This document shows positions 31,882 through 42,518 of a DNA stretch of 64,000 nucleotides, one piece after another. The notes beneath the pieces were generated by a model that did no database searches, was not told the DNA's origin, and saw only the letters and a program-made list of their open reading frames with translations. Position numbers and translations under genes: made by a program. The stretch is from positions 62,001 to 126,000 of IMG/VR virus record IMGVR_UViG_3300032092_000005. One strand, given 5' to 3'. Origin of the DNA: a virus. Each line of letters opens with the position of its first letter. Positions within the stretch are counted from its first letter, which is position 1.

Positions 31882-34800
31882 ATGCCAATCCTAACCGTTG
31901 ATCAATCAAACACCTTTAACCAGTTTAGAGTAACTACTAACCAGGTTATTGCTAATGTCAATTCACAGTATGATGGAACTGCGAATCTCATTTTAAATAG
32001 CGCAAATAGCACGACTATAAATGTCGCTTCATTGACGGTTTATGGTGACGCAGCCATTCAAGGCGGCGACATTACTACAAACAATTTAACATTTACTGTA
32101 GCGAATGCAACCGCAACAACACTACAACTAGGTGGTGCTGCTAACGTATTGATCGGTTCTACTACAGGCAATACTAATATCCGTTCTGCAAATACAGTAC
32201 TCTCTGGTGATCTAGTTGTTCAAGGTGGAGATATTAACACCAATCAAACAACATTTAATGTAGCAAACACTACAGCGACAACTTTAGAACTTGGTGGTGC
32301 TGCTAACGTCAACATCGGCTCTACAGCAGGCAATACTAATATCCGTTCTGCAAATACTGTATTAGTCGGAGATTTGATTGTTCAAGGTGGCGACATTAAC
32401 ACCAATCAAGCATCATTCACTGTAGCAAATACTACAGCGACAACCGTGAACGTCGGCGGTGCTGCAACTTCTGTATTGATTGGTGCAACAACAGGTAACA
32501 CCATAATTCGTTCAGCAAATACAGTATTAGTTGGTGACTTGATTGTTCAAGGTGGCGACATTAACACTGATCAAGCTTCATTTACTGTAGCAAATACTAC
32601 AGCAACAACACTGAGCGTTGGTGGCGCAGCAACTTCATTACTATTAGGCGCGACAACTGGTACTGCAACAATTAGAAATGCGACTACAGTTATCACTGGA
32701 GACTTGACAGTATCTGGTGGAGATATTGTAGGTACAGCATCATTAAATCTTGCTAATGTAACAACAACAAATTTAGAATTAGGTGGTGCTGCTAATGTAA
32801 ACATCGGTTCAGCCACTGGCAATACAACAATTCGCAGTGCAAATACAGTATTGTCTGGTGATCTATTTGTTAACGGTGGTGATGTTAATACTAATCAAAC
32901 AACATTCACATTAGCAAATACAACATCAACAACATTGGAATTGGGTGGTGCCGCTAATGTAAACATCGGTTCAGCCACTGGCAATACAACAATTCGCAGT
33001 GCAAATACAGTATTGTCTGGTGATCTATTTGTTAACGGTGGTGATGTTAATACCAATCAAACATCATTTAACGTAGCAAATGCAACAGCAACGACACTCA
33101 GCGTTGGTGGTGCTGCTACAGATTTAATGTTAGGTGCTACTACAGGCACAGCAACAATTCGCAATGCAACTACAGTAATTACTGGAGACTTGACGGTATC
33201 TGGTGGAGACATTGTAGGTACTGCATCATTAAATCTTGCTAACGTAACAACAACGACACTACAAATTGGCGGTGCAGCTAATGTAACTATTGGTTCCGCT
33301 ACAGGCAATACTAATGTCCGTTCTGCGAACACAGTATTAACGGGCGACTTGTTTGTTCAAGGTGGTGATATTGTTACAACGACTGCAACAGCAAACTTAG
33401 CAAACTCTACGACTACGACATTGAACATCGGTGGTGCAGCAACTTCAATTACGATAGGTGCTGCAAATAGTGGAACATTCACTATTAATAACAATAAAGC
33501 CGTTATTAACAGCACAGGAGCATTACGTGTTCCTGTTGGTAATACTGCACAACGTTTAACAGCATCACAAGGTGAAGTTAGATACAACACAGACGTAACT
33601 GCATATGAAGGTTATGACGGCTCAAACTGGTCAAGTCTTGGTGGTGTAAAATCTGTAGACGGCTTGACATTTATTATTGCAGAAACATCTCCAGGCGCTT
33701 CTGACGATACTCTCCACTTCTATACTGCAAACGGCGCAACAAGCTATGAAGTAGCGCAGATGAATGCAACTAAGCTTGCAATTCTTCAGAGTACCGAAGC
33801 TTCAAACACAACAACTGGCGCATTAACTGTAGCTGGTGGTGTGGGTATTGCAGGTAATCTGTATGTAGGTGGAACTCAAACATTTACTGGTAGCACGACC
33901 CTTACTGGAGACTTAGCAGTTAATGGCGGTGATATTACAACAACTTCAAGCGCATTTACTCTTGCTAATACTAATGCATTAACTCTAGAGCTTGGCGGCG
34001 CAGCTAATGTAAACATTGGCTCTTCAGCAGCTAATACTACAACAACAATTCGTTCTGCAAATACAGTTATAAGTGGTAATACGACTATAACTGGCAACTT
34101 GACAGTAAACGGCAACACTACAACCATCAACTCAACAACATTGAGTATTGATGATAAGAATATTATTCTTGCAGACGGCGCTACAGACAACGCATCAGCA
34201 AACGGAGCTGGTATCACTATTGCGGGATCAAATGCTAACGTAGTTTATCTATCTGCTTCTGATTCGTTTGATATCAATAAGAGTATTATTACTTCAGGCG
34301 ACTTAGCAGTTAATGGCGGTAATATTACAACATCATCATCAACATTTAACGTAGCTAATGCAACAGCGACAACACTTAGCGTTGGCGGTGCAGCAACTTC
34401 AGTTCTGATTGGTGCAACAACTGGAACCGCCACAATTCGTAATGCATCTACAGTTCTTGTTGGAGACTTAGCAGTTAACGGCGGTGATATTACAACATCA
34501 TCATCAACATTTAACGTAGCTAATGCAACAGCGACAACATTACAAATTGGTGGTGCAGCTAATGTAACAATTGGTTCTGCTGCTGGCAATACAAATATTC
34601 GTTCTGGAAACACTGTATTGTCTGGTGATTTAGTTGTTCAAGGTGGTGACATTAACACCGATCAAGCATCATTTAATGTAGCAAACACTACAGCAACATC
34701 GTTAAGTCTTGGTGGTGCTGCTACGACATTGATAATTGGCGCAACAACTGGAACTGCTACAATTAGAAATGCATCTACAGTAATTACAGGAGACTTAACT

Positions 34801-37800
34801 GTTTCTGGTGGTGACATTGTAGGAACAGCATCATTAAATCTTGCTAATGTAACAACAACAAATTTAGAACTTGGTGGTGCAGCTAACGTAAACATTGGCT
34901 CTACTGCTGGTAACACTGTAATCCGTTCTGCAAATACAGTATTGACTGGTGATCTATTTGTTAACGGTGGAGATATTCTATCGACACAATCAACTCTTAA
35001 TATTGCAAATACTACTTCTACGACACTTAGCGTTGGTGGTGCTGCTACATCATTACTATTAGGTGCAACAACAGGCACAGCTACAATTCGAAATGCGACT
35101 ACAGTTATCGATGGCGATTTAACAGTCTCTGGTGGAGATATTGTAGGTACTGCAACACTGAACCTTGCTAATACAACTACTACAACATTAAACTTAGGCG
35201 GTGCTGCAACTTCAGTCTTGATTGGCGCAACAACTGGTAACACTACAATCCGTTCTGCAAACACTATATTATCTGGCAATACAATTGTTGGAGGTTCAAT
35301 TAGCAGTACAAATACTACAGCACTTAGCATAAGATCACTTGCTGGCACTACAGCAGCGCCAATTAACATTACTGCTGGTACTTCATCAGGAAGTGGTAAT
35401 CCTGGTGGAACAGTCAATATTGTCGCAGGTGGTAGCACAAGTGGTGCGTCAGGGCAAGTTAATATTACTAGCGGCGCTGGTTCTGGATCCAGCAGCGGTG
35501 GCGCCATAAGTATAACTGTCGGTTCTGCTTTAGGCACAGGTGGTGGTGCTGCCGTGAATATCGTCGCAGGATATTCACAACTTGCCGGCGCCGGTGAAGT
35601 TTATATTACTGGCGGTGGTAGCGGTGGTACCAATGGCGGTGACGTTAATATTACTGGCGGGCAAGGCGCCAGCACACAAGGCCGTGTGGTAATTAGAGGC
35701 GGCGATGGTGATACAAATCTAGGCGGTGATGTTTATATTGCCGGCGGATACGGCGATCCTGGCGGGAAAATATACCTACAAAGGGGCAATGACACTAAGG
35801 TAACTATTGGAAGCGCAAGTGATGAAGCAACTAGTAACACAACTGGTGCGTTAGTAGTCACTGGCGGAGTTGGCATTAGCGGCAACACACATATTGGTGG
35901 CAACTTAGTAGTTAACAGCAATAATATCACCACAACAAATGCTATATTTAACGTAGCAAATACGACAGCAACAACACTACAAATTGGTGGTGCAGCTAAT
36001 GTAAACATTGGTTCTGCTACAGGTAACACAAATATTCGTTCTGCGAACACTGTATTAACTGGCGAATTGTTTGTTAATGGCGGTGACATTGTATCAACTT
36101 CTGCAACGTTTACTTTTGCAAACAATACCACAACAACTTTAGAACTTGGTGGTGCAGCTAACGTAAATATTGGTTCTGCAACTGGTAATACTACAATTAG
36201 AAGTGCTAATGTTATTGTAACTGGTAATACAATTATTGGCACAGATTTAGCAGTTAATGGTGGAGACATTACAACTTCAGCAGCTACATTTACTGTAGCT
36301 AATGCAACTGCAACAACATTAAGTCTTGGCGGTGCTGCAACATCATTACTATTAGGTGCAACAACAGGAACAGCTACAATTAGGAATGCAACTGTCACTC
36401 TAAATGGTGACTTGAACGTTAATGGTGGAGACATTGGCACATCATCGGCTACAGCAACTGTATTCAATACAACTGCAACAACATTAAACGTTGGCGGTGC
36501 TGCCACGACAGTATCAATTGGCGCGGCAACAGGCAATACTACAATTAACTCTGGAAATACAGTAGTTTCAGGTGATCTATTTGTTAATGGTGGTGATATC
36601 AACACTAACCAATCTACATTCAATATTGCAAACACAGGTGTAACTGCACTAAGAATTGGTGGATCGGCAACAGATATTATTATTGGTGGCACTTCAGGCA
36701 ATACAGTTATACGAAATACCTTACAGTTTACTGGCGCTAGTGTAACCAGTCTTGAGGGTGTGTTTACTGCAAACGTAGCAGTTAATGGTGGTGGTGTTAC
36801 TACTACAAATACCATTTTTACTCTTGCAAATACTACGGCAACAACACTTAGCGTCGGTGGTGCAGCGACTTCAGTTTTAATTGGCGCATCAACTGGCACA
36901 GCAACAATTAGAAATGCTACAGTCACTTTAGATGGAGACTTGAACGTTAACGGCGGTGATATTAACACCAATCAAACAACATTTAATGTAGCAAATACAA
37001 CTGCGACTTCAGTTCGCTTAGGTGGTGCAGCTACAGATTTAATGTTAGGCGCAACAACTGGCACAGCAACAATTCGTAATGCGACTACAGTAATCACTGG
37101 AGATTTGACAGTTTCTGGTGGAGATATTGTAGGTACTGCGTCATTGAACTTAGCTAACGTAACAACAACGGCACTTGAACTTGGCGGTGCAGCTACAACA
37201 TTGAATATGGGTGCTGCAACAGGTACAGCAACAATTCGCAATACAACAGTTAACTTGCTAGGAAGTGCATTGACTGCTCCAGCAACATTCGCTTTAGCAA
37301 ACACTACTTCAACAACACTACAAATTGGTGGTGCTGCAACTACATTAAACTTAGGTGCAGCTACGGGTACAGCAACAATTAGAAATGCATCTACTATTCT
37401 TGTTGGAGACTTGGCAGTTAACGGTGGTGACATTACCACAACTTCAACAACATTCACATTAGCAAATACAACTGCAACGACTTTGAATGTTGGCGGCGCA
37501 GCAACTTCAGTATTGATCGGTGCTACTACAGGCAACACTACAATTCGTTCTGCGAATACTATTACAAGCGGTAATGTTATTGCCGGCGGAACAATCACGG
37601 AGACTGCTAATGGTCAACAGTGGGCAGTAGCATCTCAGTACGATATCGGTATTAATCCGAATCAGATTCCTTTGAATCAGTACTTGGGTTCAATGGCATT
37701 CCAAAGTGCTGACGGCATTTCTGTAGGTATTGCAACAGTAACTGACGATCTAGCAGTTAACGGCAGCAACATCACTACAACAAATACGACATTCACTGTA

Positions 37801-40230
37801 GCAAATACAACTGCAACAACAGTAAGTCTTGGTGGTGCTGCTACATCTCTATTGATCGGCGCAACAACAGGTAACACTACAATTCGTTCTGCTAATACCG
37901 TATTGACGGGTGATCTAGTTGTTCAAGGTGGTGATATTAACACTAACCAAACAACATTTACAGTAGCAAATACGACTGCGACTTCAGTTCGCGTAGGTGG
38001 TGCTGCTACAGATTTGATACTTGGAGCTACTACAGGTACAGCCACAATTAGAAATGCAACTACAGTAATTACTGGAGACTTAACTGTTTCTGGTGGTGAC
38101 ATTGTAGGTACAGCATCATTAAATCTTGCGAATACGACAACAACTGCGCTTGAACTTGGTGGCGCTGCAACTACATTGAACATGGGTGCAGCTACAGGTA
38201 ATACAAATATTCGTTCCGCTAACACTGTATTGACTGGTGAACTATTTGTTAACGGCGGTGATATCTTTACTACTGCTGCAACATTCACTGTAGCAAACAC
38301 TACAGCAACAACGCTAGAACTTGGCGGTAGTGCTAACGTAAACATTGGTTCTACAACTGGCAACACAACAATTCGTAGTGCGAACACTGTATTGACTGGT
38401 GATCTATATGTTAACGGTGGTGATATTCTATCGACTCAAGCAACTCTTAATATTGCAAATACTACAGCGACAACACTCAGCGTTGGCGGTGCAGCTACTG
38501 CACTTCTATTAGGTGCAACAACTGGTACAGCTACAATTAGAAATGCATCTACAGTTATCACTGGTGACTTGACAGTCTCTGGTGGTGACATTATAGGAAC
38601 TGCATCGCTAAACTTAGCTAACGTAACCACAACTGCTCTTGAAGTTGGTGGTGCTGCTACGACATTGAATATGGGTGCTGCTACAGGCACTGCGACAATT
38701 AGAAATGCTACAGTAACTTTAGCTGGTAGTGCATTGACTGGTCCTGCAACGTTCTCTGTTGCAAATACAACATCAACAACTTTAGGTATTGGTGGTGCAG
38801 CAACATCGTTACTGATCGGTGCAACTACAGGCACTGCGACAATTAGAAATGCTACAGTAACTTTAGCTGGTAGTGCATTGACTGGTCCTGCAACGTTCTC
38901 TGTTGCAAATACAACATCAACAACTTTAGGTATTGGTGGTGCTGCAACATCATTATTAATTGGTGCTACTACTGGTAACACTACAATTAGAAGTGCAAAC
39001 ACAATTGTAAACGGCAACTTAGGAATAGGGACAGCTTCGCCAAGCACAAAACTTCATGTTGCTGGAACATCAGCAATTGCCCGCATTGACAGGACTGCTG
39101 ACGCTTCTGCGAATCCAGAGTTACAACTTTCTGCTGTGGGTCGTCAGTTTAATGTTGGTGTTGGCGGAGGTAGTTTTGCAACCGCTGCTATACAAGGTTC
39201 TTACTATCTTTATGATGCAACTGCCGCAGATTATCGTTTTGTAATTGATAGCAGCGGTCTTGTAGGTATAGGGACAAGTGATCCTACATCAAAACTTCAT
39301 GTTGTTGGCGGAAGAACTGATTTAACAGCGGGTTCAGAAACCTATGCTTTAGGTGTTCGATATGGCACTGGAACTGGCATTTACTACATCGGAGCAACAA
39401 ACTCATTAACTCCTGATATGGTGTTTAGTCAAACGGGCGGCTCAGAGCGTATGCGCCTTACAGATGCTGGTGACTTAGGCGTTGGCGGCACCACGCCAGA
39501 AAGTAAACCAAAACTTAGTATGTATGGCGGCATTCGTTTTATGGCAAATGAAGCCGCAGCAAATACTTATACAGGAATTGGAAGCATTGCGGCAGACACA
39601 GTAAGTATTAGTACCAGTGGTTCGGAACGACTAAGAGTTAGCACTGGCGGTAACTTGCAGTTGGGGGCTACGACAAATGCTGGAGACGCAAAGTTGCTTG
39701 TGTCAAATGCAGGAGCAGAAGGCATTGAGTTTTACCCGGCGGTAACTTCAAATTCTGCACTAACTCAATATTACAATCGTTCGGGCGCTGCTTATGTAAC
39801 TAACTCACAAAATGCATCAGACCATCGCTGGTCAATTACTGGCACAGAACGTATGCGTATCGACTCCAGCGGTAACGTACTTGTCACCAACCCTGCTGGT
39901 CTTGGCTACGGTACAGGAGCTGGCGGCACTGTTACTCAGGCAACAAGCAAAACAACTGCTGTCACGCTGAACAAGCCTACTGGTCAGATTACGATGAACA
40001 ATGCGGCATTGGCGAGTGGCGCTACTGTTTCATTTACTGTTAACAATTCATTGGTAGCAAGTACGGATACTATTATTTTGGCATCAGTTACAGGCTCTGC
40101 AACTTATACGGCAATTTTACAATCTTTGTCGGCAGGACAATTTGTTGTTAGGGTTACCAATATTTCTGTTGGTTCATTATCTGACGCATTACCAATTAAC
40201 TTCGCAATCATTAAAGGAGCAACATCATGA
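31882..40230 (+). CDS. Giant repetitive tail fibre protein
   Basis: 2782 residues. The first 40 residues (DQSNTFNQFRVTTNQVIANV) look like a fibre attachment start. The shaft consists of units of about 45-55 residues with the core TTLxxGGAA(N/T)xxIG...TIR(S/N)A; I count 34 copies. Interruptions: a GVKSVDGLTFII block near residue 590, a TTINSTTLSIDDKNI fibre motif near residue 750, a Gly-rich domain at about 1150-1300, and a block near 1910-1940 (QYDIGINPNQIP). From about residue 2380 the sequence changes to IGTASPSTKLHVAGT and other tip-type elements (TGTERMRIDSSGN), ending in a beta-rich tip. No S74 self-cleaving chaperone was seen. It is probably a trimeric long fibre whose C-terminal tip binds the host. 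Confidence 0.88.
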   Translation: MPILTVDQSNTFNQFRVTTNQVIANVNSQYDGTANLILNSANSTTINVASLTVYGDAAIQGGDITTNNLTFTVANATATTLQLGGAANVLIGSTTGNTNIRSANTVLSGDLVVQGGDINTNQTTFNVANTTATTLELGGAANVNIGSTAGNTNIRSANTVLVGDLIVQGGDINTNQASFTVANTTATTVNVGGAATSVLIGATTGNTIIRSANTVLVGDLIVQGGDINTDQASFTVANTTATTLSVGGAATSLLLGATTGTATIRNATTVITGDLTVSGGDIVGTASLNLANVTTTNLELGGAANVNIGSATGNTTIRSANTVLSGDLFVNGGDVNTNQTTFTLANTTSTTLELGGAANVNIGSATGNTTIRSANTVLSGDLFVNGGDVNTNQTSFNVANATATTLSVGGAATDLMLGATTGTATIRNATTVITGDLTVSGGDIVGTASLNLANVTTTTLQIGGAANVTIGSATGNTNVRSANTVLTGDLFVQGGDIVTTTATANLANSTTTTLNIGGAATSITIGAANSGTFTINNNKAVINSTGALRVPVGNTAQRLTASQGEVRYNTDVTAYEGYDGSNWSSLGGVKSVDGLTFIIAETSPGASDDTLHFYTANGATSYEVAQMNATKLAILQSTEASNTTTGALTVAGGVGIAGNLYVGGTQTFTGSTTLTGDLAVNGGDITTTSSAFTLANTNALTLELGGAANVNIGSSAANTTTTIRSANTVISGNTTITGNLTVNGNTTTINSTTLSIDDKNIILADGATDNASANGAGITIAGSNANVVYLSASDSFDINKSIITSGDLAVNGGNITTSSSTFNVANATATTLSVGGAATSVLIGATTGTATIRNASTVLVGDLAVNGGDITTSSSTFNVANATATTLQIGGAANVTIGSAAGNTNIRSGNTVLSGDLVVQGGDINTDQASFNVANTTATSLSLGGAATTLIIGATTGTATIRNASTVITGDLTVSGGDIVGTASLNLANVTTTNLELGGAANVNIGSTAGNTVIRSANTVLTGDLFVNGGDILSTQSTLNIANTTSTTLSVGGAATSLLLGATTGTATIRNATTVIDGDLTVSGGDIVGTATLNLANTTTTTLNLGGAATSVLIGATTGNTTIRSANTILSGNTIVGGSISSTNTTALSIRSLAGTTAAPINITAGTSSGSGNPGGTVNIVAGGSTSGASGQVNITSGAGSGSSSGGAISITVGSALGTGGGAAVNIVAGYSQLAGAGEVYITGGGSGGTNGGDVNITGGQGASTQGRVVIRGGDGDTNLGGDVYIAGGYGDPGGKIYLQRGNDTKVTIGSASDEATSNTTGALVVTGGVGISGNTHIGGNLVVNSNNITTTNAIFNVANTTATTLQIGGAANVNIGSATGNTNIRSANTVLTGELFVNGGDIVSTSATFTFANNTTTTLELGGAANVNIGSATGNTTIRSANVIVTGNTIIGTDLAVNGGDITTSAATFTVANATATTLSLGGAATSLLLGATTGTATIRNATVTLNGDLNVNGGDIGTSSATATVFNTTATTLNVGGAATTVSIGAATGNTTINSGNTVVSGDLFVNGGDINTNQSTFNIANTGVTALRIGGSATDIIIGGTSGNTVIRNTLQFTGASVTSLEGVFTANVAVNGGGVTTTNTIFTLANTTATTLSVGGAATSVLIGASTGTATIRNATVTLDGDLNVNGGDINTNQTTFNVANTTATSVRLGGAATDLMLGATTGTATIRNATTVITGDLTVSGGDIVGTASLNLANVTTTALELGGAATTLNMGAATGTATIRNTTVNLLGSALTAPATFALANTTSTTLQIGGAATTLNLGAATGTATIRNASTILVGDLAVNGGDITTTSTTFTLANTTATTLNVGGAATSVLIGATTGNTTIRSANTITSGNVIAGGTITETANGQQWAVASQYDIGINPNQIPLNQYLGSMAFQSADGISVGIATVTDDLAVNGSNITTTNTTFTVANTTATTVSLGGAATSLLIGATTGNTTIRSANTVLTGDLVVQGGDINTNQTTFTVANTTATSVRVGGAATDLILGATTGTATIRNATTVITGDLTVSGGDIVGTASLNLANTTTTALELGGAATTLNMGAATGNTNIRSANTVLTGELFVNGGDIFTTAATFTVANTTATTLELGGSANVNIGSTTGNTTIRSANTVLTGDLYVNGGDILSTQATLNIANTTATTLSVGGAATALLLGATTGTATIRNASTVITGDLTVSGGDIIGTASLNLANVTTTALEVGGAATTLNMGAATGTATIRNATVTLAGSALTGPATFSVANTTSTTLGIGGAATSLLIGATTGTATIRNATVTLAGSALTGPATFSVANTTSTTLGIGGAATSLLIGATTGNTTIRSANTIVNGNLGIGTASPSTKLHVAGTSAIARIDRTADASANPELQLSAVGRQFNVGVGGGSFATAAIQGSYYLYDATAADYRFVIDSSGLVGIGTSDPTSKLHVVGGRTDLTAGSETYALGVRYGTGTGIYYIGATNSLTPDMVFSQTGGSERMRLTDAGDLGVGGTTPESKPKLSMYGGIRFMANEAAANTYTGIGSIAADTVSISTSGSERLRVSTGGNLQLGATTNAGDAKLLVSNAGAEGIEFYPAVTSNSALTQYYNRSGAAYVTNSQNASDHRWSITGTERMRIDSSGNVLVTNPAGLGYGTGAGGTVTQATSKTTAVTLNKPTGQITMNNAALASGATVSFTVNNSLVASTDTIILASVTGSATYTAILQSLSAGQFVVRVTNISVGSLSDALPINFAIIKGATS
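32791..33052 (+). repeat. 162-bp tandem duplication in the fibre shaft
   Basis: Bases 32791-32890 recur identically at 32953-33052 (100 identical bases at spacing 162, or 54 codons), duplicating one shaft unit. Neighbouring units are much more diverged, so this copy is recent. Confidence 0.9.
38681..38942 (+). repeat. 144-bp tandem duplication in the fibre shaft
   Basis: Bases 38681-38798 are identical to 38825-38942 (118 bases at spacing 144, or 48 codons). It encodes two identical units with the STTLGIGGAATSLLIG core near the distal end of the shaft. Confidence 0.92.
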
Positions 40231-40412
40231 TTTATTTAGCAGCAGTTTGTCACAACATCAAATCAAACACACTTGAAGCCACATGGCTTGAAGAAACAGA
40301 AACTGAACTCAAGCGCACCAAGTGCCGCAACTACAGCATTGAGCAAAAAGATGAGTTTCTTGCTGACTGTGGTGACGAAGGTCAGAAGTATGTTGATATG
40401 GCAGGTTGGTAA
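40227..40412 (+). CDS. Small fibre-associated protein
   Basis: 61 residues, overlapping the fibre stop by ATGA with AAAGGAG upstream. The sequence NTLEATWLEETETELKRTKC followed by a Tyr/Gln-rich stretch (YSIEQKDEFLADCGDEGQKY) resembles small proteins that follow fibre genes in many phages; their function is unknown. Three Cys residues and a mixed charge pattern are visible, with no membrane segment. Coupled translation with the fibre suggests a fibre chaperone or tip component. Confidence 0.6.
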   Translation: MIYLAAVCHNIKSNTLEATWLEETETELKRTKCRNYSIEQKDEFLADCGDEGQKYVDMAGW

Positions 40413-40475
40413 AAATGCTTGAAGCTGCGAACTAAGAGAAAAGTAATTGAAGTCGCAAAAGAAACTTAACATTAT

Positions 40476-42518
40476 ATGAGTTTATCAAATAATTTTCCAA
40501 ATACGTCACCGACATTGATGCTAGACTTTATCAATAATGATAGACTAGATCCAAGAATCACATACACTCGGAACTCTCCTGCTACTTACGTAGGTTCTAG
40601 CGGTACGATTAAACTTGTCTCAAACAATACTCCTAGATTCGAATACGATCCTGTTACGCTAGATTCTAAAGGTCTTCTTATTGAAGAAGACAGAATTAAT
40701 TTATTCGCATACACAAGAGATATATGGAACAACAATTGGGCAAAACGTAATGTTTCTAATACGGTAACCCATATGAATTCTATCACTGCGCCCGATGGCA
40801 CACTGACAGGAACATTGATGTATGATGGCGCTGCTGCTACAGGACAGTATATTAGATTGGACACTGATAACGTTATGGCTAACGGAATAATCTATACGTC
40901 TTCAGCATTCGTAAAGAAAAAAAATTCGAGTGTTGTAGTTAATAATATATACACAAAAGATCCTACTGTGGCCAATAATGTTTATGCTGAGTTAAATTTT
41001 GATACGGGAGTAGTTACATTGGAAGTGAATGGAACTGTTACTGACGCCAGTGCAGGCGCAACTCAACACGCGGACGGATGGTGGCGTTTTTTTGTAACAG
41101 CAAACTCAGGCATAGGTACTGGCGCTGGCATTTCTACTAATATAGCACCAGACGGCTTTACCTCTGGTTCTGGAAATAATAGTATGTATCTTTGGGGTAT
41201 GCAGTTTGAAGCTGGAGCATTTCCAACTTCATACATGCCTAGCGTAGAAACATTCACTTCTAGAAGTTCAAGCGGCACATACTATGGTTCTGATAGACTA
41301 ATTAAAACTGCTGCTGCTGGTGAAGCAAGATACCAATACAATCCACAAAACTTAACTGCGCCTTCAGCTTTACTGACAGAACCATCAAGAACAAATTTAT
41401 TCCTCTACAGTAATTCTTTTGGCACTGCACCTTGGACATTAGAGAATGCGACATTATCTGCAAATAATATTCAAACTGATTCTCCTGATGGAACTACTAA
41501 TTCTACTGTATTAATTGAAGCTGGAACAACAGGCTTTCATTCATTAAAACAAGATATAACTACAACTGTAGATTCGACTTATGTATTTTCTGTATATGTA
41601 AAAGCAAAAGAACGCGGTAATATAAGAATGCAACTAGCAGCAGCTGGATTTGGAACTACTCAGTATGTAAATTTTAACGTGACAACTGGAGTAGTTGGCA
41701 ACACAAGCGGTAGCCCTAAAGGACATATGTTATATGTTGGTAATGATTGGTATAGATGCCACTTAACTACTCCAAAAGCAACAGCAGCGGTAGCAACAAC
41801 TGCAACTATATACTTAGCCGACGCATCAAATCAGGCATCATATACGGGTGACGGAGTTTCTGGATTATTTCTTTGGGGTTCTCAGATAGAATCAGCTAGT
41901 AGTGGCGCTCAAGGTGGCAACGTTGGATACACTGTAACAAGTTATATTGATACTGGTGCTGCACAAGTAACTCGCAGCGCAGATACATTTACTTCAGTAG
42001 CACAAAGTCGTGCGCAGGATGTTGTTGCGATGACAGGTAATAATTTTACTTCTTGGTACAATAAAGAACAGGGCACATTTGTTTGGTCGGGTGATATTTC
42101 ACAGCAGACTAGATCAGCGGGATTTAGAGTTTTTGATACTGCAAATAGTTCGCTCAGAGGTATCGGCGCACAACTTGATACTAGATCAAGTGGTCCTGCA
42201 TATTTTGTTTCAAGAAGCACTTCTGGCACTACAACAATAACAAGCCCAGGATTTGTAACTAACAATCAGATCATTACAATGGCAGGATCATACAGCAATA
42301 CAAGTAATGTAGTCGCAGCATCATTCTTTGGATCAACTGCAACAGATACTGCTGGTTACTATGCATTTGGAACAGAAAACAAATTGGATATTGGCGGCCG
42401 TAATCTTATCAGTGGCACATCTATTTCAAACTATAATGGACACCAACGCAAGCTTGTATTCTATCCAGTCAAAGTATCTAATGATCAGCTTTCAAATTTA
42501 ACTAAGACATTATTATGA
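40476..42518 (+). CDS. Adhesin-like virion protein 1 with two carbohydrate-binding-like modules
   Basis: 680 residues, first of three paralogues. The start MSLSNNFPNTSPTLMLDFIN leads to DPRITYTRNSPATYVGSSG, then GLLIEEDRINLF and a beta-sandwich module with a WWRFFVTANSG strand and a closing MYLWGMQFEAGAFPTSYMPS. The same arrangement repeats from about residue 270 (GSDRLIKTAAAGEARYQYNP ... GNDWYRCHLTTPK ... GLFLWGSQIE). A C-terminal LamG-like domain (SWYNKEQGTFVWSGDIS, KLVFYPVKVSNDQL) ends the protein. These modules are common in phage receptor-binding proteins and likely bind surface sugars; binding is inferred from fold and context. Confidence 0.72.
   Translation: MSLSNNFPNTSPTLMLDFINNDRLDPRITYTRNSPATYVGSSGTIKLVSNNTPRFEYDPVTLDSKGLLIEEDRINLFAYTRDIWNNNWAKRNVSNTVTHMNSITAPDGTLTGTLMYDGAAATGQYIRLDTDNVMANGIIYTSSAFVKKKNSSVVVNNIYTKDPTVANNVYAELNFDTGVVTLEVNGTVTDASAGATQHADGWWRFFVTANSGIGTGAGISTNIAPDGFTSGSGNNSMYLWGMQFEAGAFPTSYMPSVETFTSRSSSGTYYGSDRLIKTAAAGEARYQYNPQNLTAPSALLTEPSRTNLFLYSNSFGTAPWTLENATLSANNIQTDSPDGTTNSTVLIEAGTTGFHSLKQDITTTVDSTYVFSVYVKAKERGNIRMQLAAAGFGTTQYVNFNVTTGVVGNTSGSPKGHMLYVGNDWYRCHLTTPKATAAVATTATIYLADASNQASYTGDGVSGLFLWGSQIESASSGAQGGNVGYTVTSYIDTGAAQVTRSADTFTSVAQSRAQDVVAMTGNNFTSWYNKEQGTFVWSGDISQQTRSAGFRVFDTANSSLRGIGAQLDTRSSGPAYFVSRSTSGTTTITSPGFVTNNQIITMAGSYSNTSNVVAASFFGSTATDTAGYYAFGTENKLDIGGRNLISGTSISNYNGHQRKLVFYPVKVSNDQLSNLTKTLL

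Noticed and set aside
32000-39000. Repeats in the fibre region considered as a CRISPR array
   Set aside because: Units are in frame, diverge gradually and encode protein; no short identical repeat with unique spacers exists.
32571-39047. Many long minus-strand open frames opposite the giant fibre gene
   Set aside because: They arise from the biased Thr/Ala/Asn codons of the repetitive fibre. The putative products are low-complexity Val/Ala/Pro sequences without ribosome sites.
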